64,000 nucleotides of DNA from positions 3,969,001 through 4,033,000 of the forward strand of contig NZ_CP092109.1 of assembly GCF_025263685.1 (NCBI RefSeq). The letters run 5' to 3'. The notes below the pieces were generated by a model, which was not told the origin of the DNA, made no database searches, and worked only from the letters and a program-made list of their open reading frames with translations. Below, piece after piece: positions 26,101 to 33,800 of the stretch. The translations under genes were made by a program, and so were the position numbers. Within the stretch, counting starts at the first letter, position 1; every line of letters starts with the position of its first letter. This DNA comes from Geoalkalibacter halelectricus (GTDB taxonomy: Bacteria; Desulfobacterota; Desulfuromonadia; Desulfuromonadales; Geoalkalibacteraceae).

Positions 26101-26215
26101 CAGCCCCCGGTATCTCGCCATCCGTCGCCACGGCAACGGCATGATGCGGAAAACCACCCGGCGCATCGGGACAATACAGGAACTGACCCGCCCTGAAATC
26201 TGGAGAACAACCTGA
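23174..26215 (+). CDS. VasX-like type VI secretion effector candidate
   Basis: 1013 residues. The N-terminal region (NFVVPIIPKRYATPEP, then about 105-125 LRKGWLYVYRNGYLWRELEV) resembles the N-terminal domain of VasX/BTH_I2691-type T6SS effectors, where 'ilPvRYA' and 'LR.GyLYvY...W' occur. A central helical part follows, then hydrophobic helices at about 758-790 (FAAGAFFGLVFATSWPLAIP) of the type used for membrane permeabilisation. The overlapping downstream gene encodes a membrane protein, as expected for an immunity protein against a pore-former. No T6SS structural gene is in the window. The call rests on pattern resemblance. Confidence 0.55.
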   Translation: MSRVHRRLARYIDGEGSDAQRYRELVIDNLDAATQRLTLVMRDLAFRNYSPEEREFIVLPLAASVPTVPADAPRPSCIEEYPNFVVPIIPKRYATPEPDQARAKELRKGWLYVYRNGYLWRELEVMEHGHTRDVNLRRHQGKDERPASGEVDSRVLIPYKMGGIHQQIEIAYSEVQWSWARINDLGGMDPDPREEPRLRPETAKPHVGKDQASANRRARMQDLTAELKRFIQGEDTENIQSVENCTAQIYSLHLHRLSQLPVVYLHDPLGVAMDLADRHEAAWADMESFIEALRVGLPPERVALQVRRGDTFAEAEQAMRRQVAAQFQVAVLMQQLGFASEDNRKKYGRHLHRAGLDVLLGTRERVQLRQAIMGTRESLVSFLESRAYQTALGDFLDNTPERRLNGKGVVLYAARFLGRPATFLDAWLDPPDTHAAAERQTSQAAQAYMNTLQTAGNPAGLLLAEDVEVRTESALRPAARPRTVALLQDDTAPQSLRLKTILEDKGVDLATRAGAVGVALIEAFSSMKADLQTLEWVSERINTLKVPGFGEYTQVDVALPEPKIPEGYHPVEGERTSLARPGVTYQAALAVGARAVTADGMMSVVQKNRVAIFPATIEVTEVTTRQLVRKDLKPLPARLATRYHDSIPRAVAIAPFFVALDLLNLRTVLHQIAAGEIKGLDDGGLRGLQLISAVSGVAQGMAETGNLWLRVGKKPISPGLTRTAARGRFLGNAAMGLFNVIDARRSYLENDKDAAAAKIFAAGAFFGLVFATSWPLAIPLTLMAIGATYAGFQLEDDPVERFANNGPLRLPPQQGATIWEKIRAHAQAPLVEARFSAEWPQWTEIERLFLDEYLIGFGVETAERGHQRRSFPPVYANSLSADCTLQRFVPMLSQAEIFCHYYPGGAFSPTPTVIHPTVEDFRTDKDTQMISRIGVTFPIPQEHLRNQSPYWSAIIFCRLKPQVDREDCRPVLGEDGSPRYLAIRRHGNGMMRKTTRRIGTIQELTRPEIWRTT

Positions 26216-26955
26216 TGGCCTTTATCGATTTCATCCACAAATACATGAGTGTCGTTGACCGTGTCCGCAGCACCAAGGAGTGGCTGCCGGTCAAATATCA
26301 GGGCGGCGAGGTGACCATTCCCAACCATGACAGCGTATACTGGCCTGCGACCGCACAACTGGACGACAACAAATATGTTTACGAAAATACGCCAGGGGAT
26401 GTTGATGCTGCCGCGTGGGCTGGCATTGGGTTGTTCGGTTTAATTGCTGGGGTTATACCTTCGCTATCAATTCTTCCGAGAATACTTGGAGTAACAGGGT
26501 CGTCCAGCCATGGTGACCCACTGTGGGTTTCTCTTTTCTTTTTTTTATGTTTCTCGGCTGTTGCTTTCCTCCCTATCCCCGCCATCCTGCTGTCCTTCGT
26601 CTACCCCTTCAAGCGCCCCAAGGAGCGCTTGCTGATTTGGGATCGAGAAAACGGCACCGTGACGCTTCCGCCGCGCTTCTGGGGCGAGCCTGAGGTTGTT
26701 CCCTTCAAGGATCTCAAGGTCAAGAAGATTCGCAATCTCGGCTCATTCGTGCAATTTCATGTCCTTGCCGCATTCCGCCCCAGCGACGGCCAGCCGATTG
26801 AATTCGGCTTGTTGCACAACAACGATAAGGATTGGGCCTTTTACTGCTGGTACATGGACAAAACCCGGCCCCTGCCGCCCGGCGAGGTGTTCGACCCCTA
26901 CCGCGAGCGCGATGAGGAGCGGCGGCGTCGGGAGATGGCCGGGGAGGGGGAGTGA
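26215..26955 (+). CDS. Membrane protein, possible immunity partner of the effector
   Basis: 246 residues starting at the ATG that shares a base with the effector stop (TGATG). Two long hydrophobic segments (about 68-92 and 102-130) are followed by a cytoplasmic region with FRPSDGQPIEFGLL and an Arg/Glu-rich tail. The tight coupling and membrane location fit an immunity protein. Similar small two-helix proteins are common next to VasX-like effectors; I do not recognise a named family. Confidence 0.5.
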   Translation: MAFIDFIHKYMSVVDRVRSTKEWLPVKYQGGEVTIPNHDSVYWPATAQLDDNKYVYENTPGDVDAAAWAGIGLFGLIAGVIPSLSILPRILGVTGSSSHGDPLWVSLFFFLCFSAVAFLPIPAILLSFVYPFKRPKERLLIWDRENGTVTLPPRFWGEPEVVPFKDLKVKKIRNLGSFVQFHVLAAFRPSDGQPIEFGLLHNNDKDWAFYCWYMDKTRPLPPGEVFDPYRERDEERRRREMAGEGE

Positions 26956-26987
26956 AAGAAGGGTCGGGAGCGAGAATGTTGGATATG

Positions 26988-27131
26988 CCCTCGGCATCAA
27001 ACCCGCATTGAGTACGATAGTTCCATTCATCCACGCCGCACCAGGCGACTCCTCGCTCCGATCCTTCGGGCAGGACCAGAGTTTCTGGAATTTGATCCAG
27101 ATCCTAAAACCACCCAGAGGTGGGAAATGGC
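26988..27131 (+). repeat. Bet-leader repeat, copy 2 (first 140 bp only)
   Basis: This 140-bp stretch is almost identical to the starts of the repeats at 10118 and 27855 (ATCAAACCCGCATTGAGTAC ... CACCCAGAGGTGGG) and then diverges. It carries no gene. Three copies ending at different points suggest repeated recombination at this sequence. Confidence 0.85.
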
Positions 27132-27212
27132 CCCTCAGGACAGGGTTTTCTAAATTTCGATGCAAATATATTCCAGAGGTTTCTGCTTGCAATGTGGTTA
27201 TCGGTGATATAG

Positions 27213-27238
27213 ATTGATATCAATGATATCTTGAGGTG
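27213..27238. promoter_or_regulatory. Operator palindrome before the RHH-ParE pair
   Basis: A perfect 12-bp palindrome ATTGATATCAAT (27213-27224), with a nearby GATATC, lies just upstream of the antitoxin SD (GAGGTGGA). RHH antitoxins bind such short dyads in their own promoter. Confidence 0.55.
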
Positions 27239-27244
27239 GAGCCT

Positions 27245-27520
27245 ATGACCAGGACCAGACAAAAGGGCTTGAGGCTGCAGCCCGAGGAAGAGAGAGACCT
27301 CAAAAGGATCGCCGAATATGAGGGCCGCTCTGAGCAGGACGTTCTGCGGGATTCCCTGCGCATGTACGTTCAGGCATCGGATGACCGGAGAAGGTTTCTG
27401 GCTTCGGTAGAGCAAGGTTGGGTCGAAATCCGCTCCGGACTTGGGGAGATCGTGGATAAAAAAGACGATTTTTTCGAGGTTTTGAGCAAAGAGATTCGTA
27501 ATCCAAATGCTTCCGCTTAA
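27245..27520 (+). CDS. Ribbon-helix-helix antitoxin
   Basis: 91 residues from ATG 27245 (GTG at 27236 is possible but sits in the SD). The N-terminal RQKGLRLQPEEERDLKRIAEYEGRSEQDVLRDSL is a CopG/ParD-like ribbon-helix-helix domain; the acidic C-terminus would wrap the toxin. Overlaps the toxin gene by 14 bp. Confidence 0.7.
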   Translation: MTRTRQKGLRLQPEEERDLKRIAEYEGRSEQDVLRDSLRMYVQASDDRRRFLASVEQGWVEIRSGLGEIVDKKDDFFEVLSKEIRNPNASA

Positions 27521-27839
27521 ACGAGCCCCTGAATACAAGCGTAGACTCAGGTATTATGCGCATGACCTCACTCAAAGGTATGGCCCCGATGTGGCCGAGG
27601 CCTTTTTGAAAAGGGTTCAGGCCGAAGAACATTTGATCAGGGATAATAACCAGGTCGGAACGAGCGTGCCGTATATTTTTGCGGGCCAGCATATCCTGCT
27701 GAGGGAATGTTATTTTGACTCTGGCCCTGCCAAATATTGTCTCATTTACGACATCCTGGAAGATTGTGTTGCCTTGATTTCCCTTTGGCATGGCAAAGGG
27801 GCACGGGAGGACGGCATCTTGGTGCGTCGTTGGAAATAA
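27507..27839 (+). CDS. ParE/RelE-type toxin
   Basis: 110 residues: KRAPEYKRRLRYYAHDLTQRYGPDVAEAFLKRV, GTSVPYIFAGQHILLRECYF, YCLIYDILEDCVALISLWHGKG. The helix-strand order and the terminal 'I.LWHG...' match ParE-superfamily gyrase or ribosome-targeting toxins. Translationally coupled to the RHH antitoxin. Followed after 15 bp by the bet-leader repeat. Confidence 0.75.
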   Translation: MLPLKRAPEYKRRLRYYAHDLTQRYGPDVAEAFLKRVQAEEHLIRDNNQVGTSVPYIFAGQHILLRECYFDSGPAKYCLIYDILEDCVALISLWHGKGAREDGILVRRWK

Positions 27840-28230
27840 CGGCGGCTTTCGCCCTTGACATCCAATCCGCATTGAGTACGATAGTTTCATTCATCCACGC
27901 CGCGCCAGGCGACTCCTCGCTCCGATCCTTCGGGCAGGACCAGAGTTTCTGGAATTGATCCAGATCCTAAAACCACCCAGCGGTGGGAAGCACGCAAGGA
28001 GAAATCGGGACGCCCGATGATCCGACCTGCACGCGACAGCAGGCTCCCTTGCATTCGGCTTAACCCTTGAGCGCCGTTTTTGCGTCTTTTCAGCGCAACC
28101 TGCGGCGGCAGCGAACCTCCTCTCTCGACCCCCGGCCCATCTATCGCATTGTGCGTAGGTGGGTTTTTCATTGGCCGGGCCTTTCCGATCAATCTTTCTG
28201 ACCGCAGCTTCTCGCACCAGCCCTCACGCC

Positions 28231-28312
28231 ACCCCGCGCAGGGGAGACCCCGATCTCCCGCGCCCGGGGTATCCGCGTCTCCCTTGGGCCATTTCACCAA
28301 AGGAGACCAGCC
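28231..28312 (+). promoter_or_regulatory. GGGAGAC structured leader element B (before bet)
   Basis: GGGGAGAC (28241-28248) with GTCTCCC (28277-28283) forms the stem; an inner CCCG/CGGG hairpin lies between; SD AGGAGACC at 28301-28308. Compared with element A, the inner hairpin changes on both strands (CCCA...GGGG to CCCG...CGGG) and stays paired. Confidence 0.7.
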
Positions 28313-28468
28313 ATGACCAACACCGCCCTGCAATCCGTCCCCCAGCGTCACCAGCCTTCGGCCCTGATCGAATTCGACCAGGAGAAGATCAGCCTCATCA
28401 AGCGTCTGATCTGCCGAGGTTCGAGTGACGACGAACTGCAACTCTTCATCCATCAGTGCAAACGCACC
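28313..28468 (+). pseudogene. bet: Truncated bet, N-terminus only, copy 2
   Basis: 52 codons of the same Bet N-terminus as at 10583 (SALIEFDQEKISLIKRLICR). The frame then enters IS21 sequence in antisense and continues meaninglessly to 28837. Not functional. Confidence 0.75.
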
Positions 28469-29259
28469 GGCGCGCACGTGACAGTCGAGCCAGCTTGGCA
28501 GATCCTGGCGCTCGACGAAGCGCACGAAGCGGTGACGGCTGAAGGAGAGCGTCAGCACGAACACCCAGAGCTGACGCACTGTCGCGCCAAAGCGCACCCG
28601 GGCGCTGCCAAAATCAACCTGGGCCTGCTGCCCCGGCGGCGTCTCGATGCGCACCGTCACCCTGGGTGTGGCCGGCGCCACGGTGCTGTGGACATAGCGT
28701 TTGACGCTCGGATAGCTCAGCTTCACGCCGCGCTCGCGCAACAGGCGCCAGATTTGTTTCATGGTCATGTCCGGCTCCGCAAGCCAGCAGCGGATCTGCT
28801 CCTGATAGGGCGCCAGTCGTCGATGAGACGGCGATGACTGCGCCTGTGGTTTCACTCCAGCAACACGCATAGCCGCCAGCACCCGGGAACGCTGGACTTG
28901 ATCGCCGTCACGGCTCAATCCGTGTTTCTCGGCCATCCGCAGGTACTTGCGCACTGTCTGCCGGGACTGGCCGAGGCTGCGGGAAAGTTGAGAGATAGTG
29001 TGCCCCTGCTGCCAGCGGTACAACAACTCGTCGAGTTCAATCATGGGGATGGGCCTCCTTGCCATGGCGCCTCCTGTCGGGGTTCAAATCCCGGCAGAAT
29101 AAGCCAAGGCGGCTAGGGAGCCCACCGAAGATCACGGCGGGGTGCTCAATAATCCTGACCCCGCCTTCGGCAAAACTGCTCAATTAAGTTGACCCCAGGG
29201 TGCTCAATTCCGCTGACCCTGGCCCGGGTCAAGGTGCTCAATTACCATGACCCTCGACA
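28469..29259 (-). mobile_element. IS21-family remnant, copy A
   Basis: Minus-strand IS21 fragment of about 790 bp. The terminal end is at 29259 (TGTCGAGGGTCATGG), followed by four internal repeats of the form TGCTCAATT...TGACCC, the multiple terminal repeats typical of the family. The istA fragment (start 29065, 198 codons) has the N-terminal HTH and the first catalytic Asp (QAQVDFGSARV) but ends at LDCHVRA; istB and the other end are absent. An inverted twin with the same internal breakpoint lies at 61853-62642. Confidence 0.85.
28470..29065 (-). pseudogene. istA: istA transposase fragment (IS21), copy A
   Basis: Codes for MARRPIPMIELDELLYRWQQ and the HTH region SQLSRSLGQSRQTVRKYL, then the start of the DDE domain up to LDCHVRA. 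The open frame continues by chance through the antisense of the bet leader to 27887, giving a chimeric 392-residue reading that should not be taken as a protein. Confidence 0.85.
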
Positions 29260-29607
29260 TACTGTACGAAATTGGATTCCTTGGAGATTTTGTGCTCGGT
29301 GGTGAGGGCGGAAGCAAAACCTTCTATTCCTTTAGTGATCGGCATACTCCAAGGTTTGAAGAAGTGCAGGTCCACCCTTGCTTTCGGAAAGCCGTAAACA
29401 CAGTTGACCGCATTCGGAGTAAAAGCTAACAAAAATCTGAAAACCAGTGACAGTGCTGGGCAGTGACGGTGACAGTGCTGGGCAGTGACGGTGACAGTGC
29501 TGGGGTCGAATTAGGCCAACGATTTGATTTTATTGTCTTAATTTCCATAAGTCCGCCCAATTTTATTTAGATCCGTGTTTTTCCCCTCGAAAATGGGTGT
29601 TTAAGAA
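29260..29607. repeat. Intergenic stretch with a 22-bp tandem repeat (29447-29504)
   Basis: No gene seen. A 22-bp unit GTGACAGTGCTGGGCAGTGA(CG) is repeated 2.6 times at 29447-29504, just upstream of the RAYT pseudogene, a place where short repeats linked to these transposases are often found. The segment 29260-29440 has a minus-strand open reading of 64 codons that I do not recognise. Confidence 0.7.
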
Positions 29608-29945
29608 ATGCCATGGGCCAATCGCCATCATAATCCAGGCCAGGTGTGGCACATCACCCATCGCTGCCATAAATAGGAATTCCTCCTGAAATTCGCCAAG
29701 GATCGGCGACGGTGGCAATCATGGTTGTTTGAAGCCAAGAAACGCTTCGGCCTGCCCGTGCTCAATTATGTGGTAACTTCCAATCGAAATACACTTGCTC
29801 GTAGTCGATAGCGAGCCCGCTGTCATTCCCAACAGTCTTCAACTGATCGCAGGACGTTCAATCAACGCAAAGAGCGCAAAGGTGCCTTTTGGGAAGACCG
29901 CTATCACGCCACCGCTGTCGAACGCAATGTCCTCAGGCGTCAGAC
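29608..29945 (+). pseudogene. REP-associated tyrosine (Y1/HUH) transposase, degenerate
   Basis: ATG 29608 starts PWANRHHNPGQVWHITHRCH, the HUH motif region of RAYT/IS200-like transposases, but an in-frame TAG follows. Further pieces lie in shifted frames: FLLKFAKDRRRW, FEAKKRFGLPVLNYVVTSN, IHLLVVDSEPAVIPNSLQLI and RKERKGAFWEDRYHATAVER. At least one nonsense change and two frameshifts make it inactive. Confidence 0.8.
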
Positions 29946-30056
29946 TCGTCGCCCCAGGCGTCCGACACGACGCCTTCGGGAGGTGTCAATCCTTATGGAT
30001 TCGACCCATCATCCGGTGTAACTACTCCATCTCGTTTCTGTTCTGGCTGACGACAG

Positions 30057-31178
30057 TTACGGTTGAGGCTGTTCCCGAACGATTTCGAACAGGGTGATCT
30101 CCGGCGGTGACAGCACCCGCATGGGCGGGCCCCAGGTGCCGGTGCCGCGGCTAACGTATAGCCGGCCGCCGCCGGGCAGGGAATAAAGGCCTTCTTGTTG
30201 GGGGTATTCGAGACCGGTGACATAGTTGAAGGGAAAGATCTGCCCGCGATGGGCATGGCCGGAGAGCTGCAGGTCGAAGAGGCCGGCCGCTGCTTCATTG
30301 ACGCGAGGTCGGTGTTTGAGCAAAAGGGTGAAAAGTGCGCTTTGGTGGCGCGTGAGAAGGCCGGCTTCGTTCTGGCTGTCGCCGGTGGGGTCGTCGATGC
30401 CCACCAGGGTGAGGGTTCCGGCGACAGTGACCCCTTCGCCGCGCAGCACGGTGAAGCCGCTGCGTTCCATGAACTGCAATGCCTGCCCGAGCCCGGCGTA
30501 AAACTCATGGTTTCCGGTAACCGCAAATTTGCCCAGAGGTGGCTGCAGGCGCTGCCAGAGTTCGCTCATCCCGTCCAGGTGATCAATTTGGGCGTCGACG
30601 ATGTCGCCGGTGGCCACCACCAAGTCGGGCTGAAGCTCTTGTAGATGGGAGATAATAGGGGCAAGGGTCTCCTCGCGATGGAGCAGGCCCAGATGGATGT
30701 CGCTCACCTGGGCGATGCGTAGTCGCGCGACGCCGGCGGGCAACTTGGTGGTTTGCAATAGGACCCGCTCCACTCTGAGGTTTTGCGCCTCGTAAAGACC
30801 GTACAGTCCCACACCCAGAGCCAGTAGCAGCACGACAAGGGCGCTGACCGGACCATGGAGGGTCAGGTTGGGGGCGCCCAGGCGGTCGAGGCCCAGGGCA
30901 GCAAGATCCCAAAGCCCGAGAATGGTGAAGAGGCTGAAGGCGAGAAAGACAAATCCCATACAGCTATAGCCGACCCAAGCCAGAGCCCGGGCGACCGGAT
31001 TATGTCCTGCCTTATCGAGCACGCGCACTGCCACCGGCGCCAGGACCATGAGTGCCATCCATACCCCGGTTAGAGTCGGTAGTGCCCGATGGCCGAAAAG
31101 CAGCGGATACATGCCCCAGAAGACCAGGGCGTGCATGCCGGTGTAGATGGCGAGAAAGCTCGCGAGAAAAAGATTCAT
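30057..31178 (-). CDS. Membrane-anchored metallophosphoesterase (YkuE-like)
   Basis: 373 residues. Four hydrophobic helices occupy about 1-130. The calcineurin-like phosphoesterase domain follows with SDIHLG near 159-164, GDIVDAQIDH near 191, GNHEFY near 222 and SGHAHRGQIFP near 307, all metal-binding motifs present. Members of this group hydrolyse phosphoesters at the membrane; the substrate cannot be told. Single gene with its own surroundings. Confidence 0.85.
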   Translation of the reverse strand: MNLFLASFLAIYTGMHALVFWGMYPLLFGHRALPTLTGVWMALMVLAPVAVRVLDKAGHNPVARALAWVGYSCMGFVFLAFSLFTILGLWDLAALGLDRLGAPNLTLHGPVSALVVLLLALGVGLYGLYEAQNLRVERVLLQTTKLPAGVARLRIAQVSDIHLGLLHREETLAPIISHLQELQPDLVVATGDIVDAQIDHLDGMSELWQRLQPPLGKFAVTGNHEFYAGLGQALQFMERSGFTVLRGEGVTVAGTLTLVGIDDPTGDSQNEAGLLTRHQSALFTLLLKHRPRVNEAAAGLFDLQLSGHAHRGQIFPFNYVTGLEYPQQEGLYSLPGGGRLYVSRGTGTWGPPMRVLSPPEITLFEIVREQPQP

Positions 31179-31396
31179 GGGCTAGTACCTGCGGTGGATC
31201 GATTCGTCGGCTTACAGAGATCAAATGGAAATTGTTGCCCCTTTTGTCAGATCGACATCTGCCTCGCAGCGTATGCGTTCGAAGTTATAACTCCACCCAT
31301 TACCATCTCCTTCATCGTCTGTTTTGATGGGGGTTCCGCGCCAGCACTTAACAGATTGCTTGAGTATAATTCGACTATACAAGCATTTCTCGGACG

Positions 31397-31470
31397 CCGC
31401 AGGAAATCGACTTCAAGAAGGAGCTCAAGCACCTGTACCAGCCGTTCGCGAAGGGAGTCGTAGAGGCGAG
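31397..31470 (+). pseudogene. GyrI-like-domain gene fragment
   Basis: Reads [20 protein letters not shown] then VVEA before losing similarity, which corresponds to the N-terminal start of GyrI-like small-molecule-binding proteins (usually [15 protein letters not shown]). The rest of the gene has been lost. The remaining sequence from 31179 to 31534 shows nothing else. Confidence 0.6.
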
Positions 31471-31534
31471 CGACTGGCTGAAGATTAGCGTTTATCGGGT
31501 TTGCAATTGTCGATTTTCACCAAGGAGAGTGGGC

Positions 31535-31951
31535 ATGGAACGGATGGCGATGGTGGTGCGTGACGACGGGTACGATAAACTTCTTACTCCATTGACCTTC
31601 GCCTATGTGCAGGCGACGAAGGGCGTACAGGTCGACATTCTGTTCGTCCTGTGGGCGGTGAGAGTCCTCACCGAAAGCGGTCTGCGGTCGCTGCGGGTCG
31701 ATGGGCGCCACGCCACCGACGAGGCGTGGCTGCGCGAAAAGCTTGAGCGCGATGGGGATCCGGTCGAGATTTACGACTTTGTCCGGATGGTGTACGGGAC
31801 GGGCAAGGTACGCTTCTACGGCTGTCGCTTGGCGGCGGCCACTTTCGAGGTGGAGGAGAAGGATCTGATCCCCGAGGCGGAGGGGATCGTCGATTCGAGT
31901 TGGTTTCTGGAGGAAAAGGCGGCCAAGGCTGACCACTGTCAGTACTTCTAG
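31535..31951 (+). CDS. DsrE-family protein
   Basis: 138 residues from ATG 31535, preceded by AAGGAGAG. The pattern [39 protein letters not shown], with [12 protein letters not shown] further on, matches the DsrE/DsrF-like fold that occurs in sulfur-relay and peroxiredoxin-like small proteins. One Cys (YGC) is in the usual position of the reactive residue. No partner Dsr genes are nearby. Confidence 0.7.
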   Translation: MERMAMVVRDDGYDKLLTPLTFAYVQATKGVQVDILFVLWAVRVLTESGLRSLRVDGRHATDEAWLREKLERDGDPVEIYDFVRMVYGTGKVRFYGCRLAAATFEVEEKDLIPEAEGIVDSSWFLEEKAAKADHCQYF

Positions 31952-32044
31952 CCCGGACTCTCATTGCCCTTACCCAGCGTGATAAGTACTTGGTCCGACC
32001 CCCGGTCGTAAGCCCCGGGCGTAAAATGCAGCAGGAGGATCTGG

Positions 32045-32437
32045 ATGCATCCGGAGATTCTGAAGTACAACGAAAATCAGGAAGCGAACCTCAAGGAAGT
32101 ATGTGACTTGCTTGCAGCGGAAATTGATAGAAATCTCCCTGAGGCGGAAAGCAAGATATGGCACGCTCACCCTGTCTGGTTCTTGGGCGGAAACCCAACG
32201 GTTGGCTACAGCAAGCAGAAGCCTGGCATAAGGCTGATGTTCTGGAGCGGGGCGGATTTCGAAGAAGATGGGTTGAACGTGGTAGGCAAGAAATTCAAGG
32301 ATGCCTCTGTCTTCTTCAATAATGTCTCGGAAATAGAAAAATCGGATTTGCGACGATGGCTAAATAAAGCAAGAGAAATCCAATGGGACTATAGGAATAT
32401 TGTCAAGCGGAAAGGTCGCTTGGAGAGATTGAAGTAA
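32045..32437 (+). CDS. DUF1801-family protein
   Basis: 130 residues. Features typical of DUF1801 (YdhG-like) are ESKIWHAHPVWFLGGNPTVGYS, IRLMFWSGADFEE and the C-terminal RWLNKAREIQWDY. Function unknown in the family; a small-molecule or iron-binding role has been proposed for relatives. Preceded by GCAGGAGG. Isolated gene. Confidence 0.75.
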   Translation: MHPEILKYNENQEANLKEVCDLLAAEIDRNLPEAESKIWHAHPVWFLGGNPTVGYSKQKPGIRLMFWSGADFEEDGLNVVGKKFKDASVFFNNVSEIEKSDLRRWLNKAREIQWDYRNIVKRKGRLERLK

Positions 32438-32531
32438 AAACCAGGGCGCATTGGTACATACCCCTCTTTCTTCACTGGGTGTCGCCCTGCCAGTGACAAC
32501 GGCGTTGGGCGACAAGAGGAGAACGGCAAGT

Positions 32532-32914
32532 ATGATCGACCATACCGGCATAGGAGTCGCAAATGTTGCTCGTTCTGCCGCCTTTTTGATGCGGCCTTGG
32601 GTGCTCTTGGTCTCCGCAGAGTAATGCAACTCCCCGAGGCTACAGGTGAGGATGCGGTCGGTTATGGCGTGGATTATCCGGTGTTCTGGATAGACCGCTT
32701 TCACCCCCACAGCGTCAAGCAACACACAGCATTCGTGGCGCAGAGCCGTACAGCGGTGGACGCATTCTACGAGGCCGCAATGGAAGCTGGTGGTAAGGAC
32801 AACGGTCCTCCCGGTCTTCGCGATACCGCCATGGGCTATCCGCCTGGATACTATGCCGCGTTTGTACTTGATCCGGACGGTAATAACATGGAGGCTGTGT
32901 ATCGTGAGCGCTGA
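32532..32914 (+). pseudogene. VOC/glyoxalase-family protein with a frameshift
   Basis: Starts MIDHTGIGVANVARSAAF, the usual VOC beginning, then shifts frame at a run of five T (near 32580) and continues as DAALGALGLRRVM ... KDNGPPGLRDTAMGYPPGYYAAFVLDPDGNNMEAVYR to the stop at 32914. One inserted base would restore a full-length protein, so a sequencing error in the T run is as likely as a real mutation. Confidence 0.75.
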
Positions 32915-32937
32915 TTTCATTCATCAGGTTATCGCCC

Positions 32938-33711
32938 ATGAATGATCCCGGCCCCCGTTTCTGGGAGATATTCTTCGAGGTATATGAAAGCTTGCCCAGG
33001 CAGGGACCGGGCAATCGTGACTGCGCGGCAAAAGCTCTGCGGCTCTGCGTGGACCTTCCCAGTGCACCGAAGATTCTGGATTTGGGCTGCGGAGTCGGCG
33101 GACAAACCCTGCAACTGGCTGAAATGACGCCTGGTTCGATCCTGGCGATCGATAGCCATGCTCCCAGCATCGAACGGCTGATGGCGAGGCTTGCTGAGCA
33201 CGATCTTTCGCGCCGCGTCCAGGCCCAGGTTGGCGACATGGCGCATCTGACGCTGTCGCCGCAAAGTTTCGACCTGATCTGGTCAGAGGGCGCGCTCTAC
33301 AATATCGGGATTGCGCACGCCCTGCGCGTCTGTCACGGCTTACTGCGTCCCGGCGGCTATCTTGCTTTCACCGACGCGGTCTGGCGCAGAGATGACCCGC
33401 CGCCCGAGATCAAGGCAAGCTTTGATCTGGATTACCCAACCATGGGCACGGCGGCCGACGTCGTGATGGCCATCCAGCAGGGCGGCTTTGAGTTGGTCGG
33501 ACGCTTCACCCTGCCGGATGAGGCCTGGTGGGACGACTTCTATTCGCCGATGGAATTGCGCATCTCGGAGCTGCGCGGCAAGTATGGCAAGGATGTCGAG
33601 GCACTCGCCATCCTCGACCAAATCGCTCTGGAGCCTGAAATGCACCGCAAATATTCAGATTTTTATGCTTATGAATTCTTTGTCGCGCGCCGCCCTGAAT
33701 CGAAAGGCTGA
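32938..33711 (+). CDS. Class I SAM-dependent methyltransferase
   Basis: 257 residues. Motif I KILDLGCGVGGQTLQLA at about 45-61, motif II-type acidic end LAIDSHAPS, VGDMAHLTL and FDLIWSEGALYNIG follow the Rossmann methyltransferase order. The fold is clear; the substrate is not. 24 bp after the VOC pseudogene. Confidence 0.8.
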   Translation: MNDPGPRFWEIFFEVYESLPRQGPGNRDCAAKALRLCVDLPSAPKILDLGCGVGGQTLQLAEMTPGSILAIDSHAPSIERLMARLAEHDLSRRVQAQVGDMAHLTLSPQSFDLIWSEGALYNIGIAHALRVCHGLLRPGGYLAFTDAVWRRDDPPPEIKASFDLDYPTMGTAADVVMAIQQGGFELVGRFTLPDEAWWDDFYSPMELRISELRGKYGKDVEALAILDQIALEPEMHRKYSDFYAYEFFVARRPESKG

Positions 33712-33800
33712 CAACATGAAGAGCTTGGGGGAGAGTATGTCTTGGTCCGGAAATTTCCGGCAGTGCGTGCCAGGGTCGGATTGACCCAGGAGGAGGCTTT

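Larger units (their letters stand above)
27855..28468 (+). repeat. Bet-leader repeat, copy 3
   Basis: Homologous to 10118-10743 with scattered substitutions and small deletions. It begins TTGACATCCAATCC and ends at the same bet codon (CKRT) as copy 1, after which an IS21 remnant starts. The long leader between 27990 and 28230 shows no gene I can support. Confidence 0.85.

Noticed and set aside
27887..29065. A 392-residue open frame on the minus strand
   Set aside because: Only the first 198 codons are istA; the rest is antisense of the bet fragment and its leader, so the long reading is a chimera.
29070..29100. tRNA T-arm-like sequence GGGGTTCAAATCCC
   Set aside because: No acceptor, D or anticodon arm in the flanking sequence; it lies inside the IS21 leader and recurs in copy B.
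29447..29504. 22-bp tandem repeat as a CRISPR remnant
   Set aside because: Units are contiguous with no spacers; better explained as a simple tandem repeat next to a RAYT pseudogene.
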